Shown here piece after piece: positions 30,799 through 31,720 of a DNA stretch of 31,720 nt. Position 1 is the stretch's first letter. Every line of letters starts with the position of its first letter. Under the pieces are notes generated by a model. It was given only the letters and a program-made list of their open reading frames with translations, did no database searches and had not been told where the DNA came from. A program made the translations under genes and the position numbers. Location: the NCBI GenBank assembly GCA_035628055.1, contig DASPKO010000060.1:1-31720 (forward strand), given 5' to 3'. This DNA is from DASPKO01 sp035628055. Lineage in GTDB: Bacteria; Planctomycetota; Phycisphaerae; Phycisphaerales; UBA1924.

Positions 30799-31720
30799 GC
30801 CTCATCGTTATATCGGATCCACTCCAGGCACAGGCCCCGGGCCGGCAGCGTCGGCCCCGCCAGCCGCCGGTCCCCAGTCGCTAGCGCCCGCCGCACCCGC
30901 TCCGGGTCGATCGCCCCCCGCCCCGCCTCCACCAGCGTCCCCGCGATGATCCGCACCATGTTCCACAGGAACCCGTTCCCGCTCACGCGGATCTCAACCC
31001 GCCGCGCCCACGCCTCACCGCCCGCCGGACTCGCGCATGCTCTCCCCGGTCCTGGACCCGGCCCTGAAAGGTCCCCGCGCCACCCGCCCCAGGAGTCCTC
31101 CGCCAGGTCCCTCTCGAGCACTTCACAGCAGTCCACCCGCCGCACCGTCGTGCTCCGCCCGTGCCCCGCCGCGGCGAAGCCCGCAAAGTCGTGCGTCCCG
31201 ACCAGCTCGGCCGCCACGGCGCGCATCCGCCCGAGGTCCACCGGCCGCCAGAGCTGCTGCACCCGTGCGCGCTCCCACAGTGGCCGCCGCTCGGACACCC
31301 AGAGCGTGTAGGAATACCCCTTGGCCACCGCCCCGCCGATCGGCTCGAAGTCTTCGCGTGCGGGCGAACAGCCCACCACCAGCACGTCCTCGGGCAGTCG
31401 GGAGTTGATCGCCCGTACCAGGGGCCCCGTCCCCAGCTCCGCCCGCCACCCGCGCCCCCCCCCGCCCTCCGAGCACGTGAACGCCGCCACCTGCCCGCGC
31501 GCGTGCACCCCCGCGTCCGTCCGGCTCGCGCCCGTCACCATCACCGGCTCGCGCACCGCCAGCCGCACCGCCCGCTCCACCACCTGCTGCACCGTGCGCC
31601 GCTGCCCGCCGCACTCCACGCTCTCGTTCCCCGCGCCTCCAGCGCCCCCACTCCCGGCCGGCACGCGCTGCCGCTGCCACCCGTGGAACCCCGAGCCGTC
31701 GTACGCGATCGTCAGCTTGT
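30768..31720 (-). CDS. truA: tRNA pseudouridine(38-40) synthase TruA, 5' end outside window
   Basis: At least 317 residues are present (family about 260). The frame runs off the right edge of the window, beginning KLTIAYDGSGFHGWQRQ, so only a few N-terminal residues are missing. The catalytic Asp lies in SRTDAGVHARGQVAAF (codon at 31517-31515). Later motifs are LPEDVLVVGC, VAKGYSYTLW, TVRRVDCCEV and the C-terminal GNGFLWNMVRIIAGTLVEAG. Two Gly/Pro/Ala-rich insertions (around 31640 and 31035-31075) account for the extra length. TruA modifies uridines in the tRNA anticodon arm. It overlaps the GT4 gene on the same strand by 31 bases, suggesting one transcript. Confidence 0.93.
   Translation of the reverse strand, partial: KLTIAYDGSGFHGWQRQRVPAGSGGAGGAGNESVECGGQRRTVQQVVERAVRLAVREPVMVTGASRTDAGVHARGQVAAFTCSEGGGGRGWRAELGTGPLVRAINSRLPEDVLVVGCSPAREDFEPIGGAVAKGYSYTLWVSERRPLWERARVQQLWRPVDLGRMRAVAAELVGTHDFAGFAAAGHGRSTTVRRVDCCEVLERDLAEDSWGGWRGDLSGPGPGPGRACASPAGGEAWARRVEIRVSGNGFLWNMVRIIAGTLVEAGRGAIDPERVRRALATGDRRLAGPTLPARGLCLEWIRYNDEACASSTSQPG

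Overview
The window is about 31.7 kb of very GC-rich bacterial chromosome (roughly 70-75% G+C by eye). The gene set points to a member of the Planctomycetota, most likely Phycisphaerae-like. The reasons are a DUF1573 secreted protein, a TIGR03790 protein with a dockerin-like tail, a DUF3299 protein, a short Lys/Ala-rich histone H1-like protein, ABC metal permeases fused to DtxR-type domains, and heavy use of GTG/TTG starts with 4-base stop/start overlaps. The taxonomy is an inference; there is no rRNA gene in the window.

Layout. (1) 1-614: a lower-GC leader and signal-peptide start abut, out of frame, the C-terminal part of a metal ABC transporter ATPase. This is a truncation, or an assembly junction near a contig edge. 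(2) 611-3336: two Mn/Zn-type ABC permeases, each with a cytoplasmic DtxR/MntR-like C-terminal domain. Convergent to them (3340-4097, minus) are mntR and a DUF167/YggU gene. Together these form a metal-homeostasis module. (3) 4262-5899: a TIGR03790 secreted protein with an intrinsic terminator. (4) 6036-7059: a histone-like protein (minus) divergent from dapB. (5) 7082-13226 (minus): smc, cdaR-like and cdaA-like, linking chromosome organisation and c-di-AMP synthesis, divergent from mutY. (6) 13324-16332: mutY, a 7 x 8-bp tandem repeat, a DPM1-like GT2 glycosyltransferase and a DUF3299 protein. (7) 16486-19303: a coupled operon encoding a Cys-rich secreted protein, a lipoprotein and a DUF1573 protein. 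(8) 19346-20392: a SucD-like CoA ligase subunit without its SucC partner.

(9) 20400-22900: an island of visibly lower G+C (62% in one sampled 60-base line against 75% in a neighbouring gene). It carries a 591-residue protein made of a helical N-terminal half and a nitrilase-fold half with a Glu-Lys-Cys triad, a near-consensus promoter, and a possible small downstream ORF. This is the best candidate in the window for an undescribed, possibly defence-related, accessory system. (10) 22919-27313: a large dnaE. (11) 27353-31720 (minus): truA (5' end outside the window), a GT4 glycosyltransferase overlapping it, and a large Ala-rich predicted secreted protein.

Expression. Many genes overlap by 4 bases (GTGA, ATGA, TTGA), implying translational coupling. 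Several first genes have a -10-like hexamer only 5-10 bases before the start codon and no Shine-Dalgarno, which suggests leaderless mRNAs. I see no tRNA, rRNA, CRISPR array or insertion sequence.
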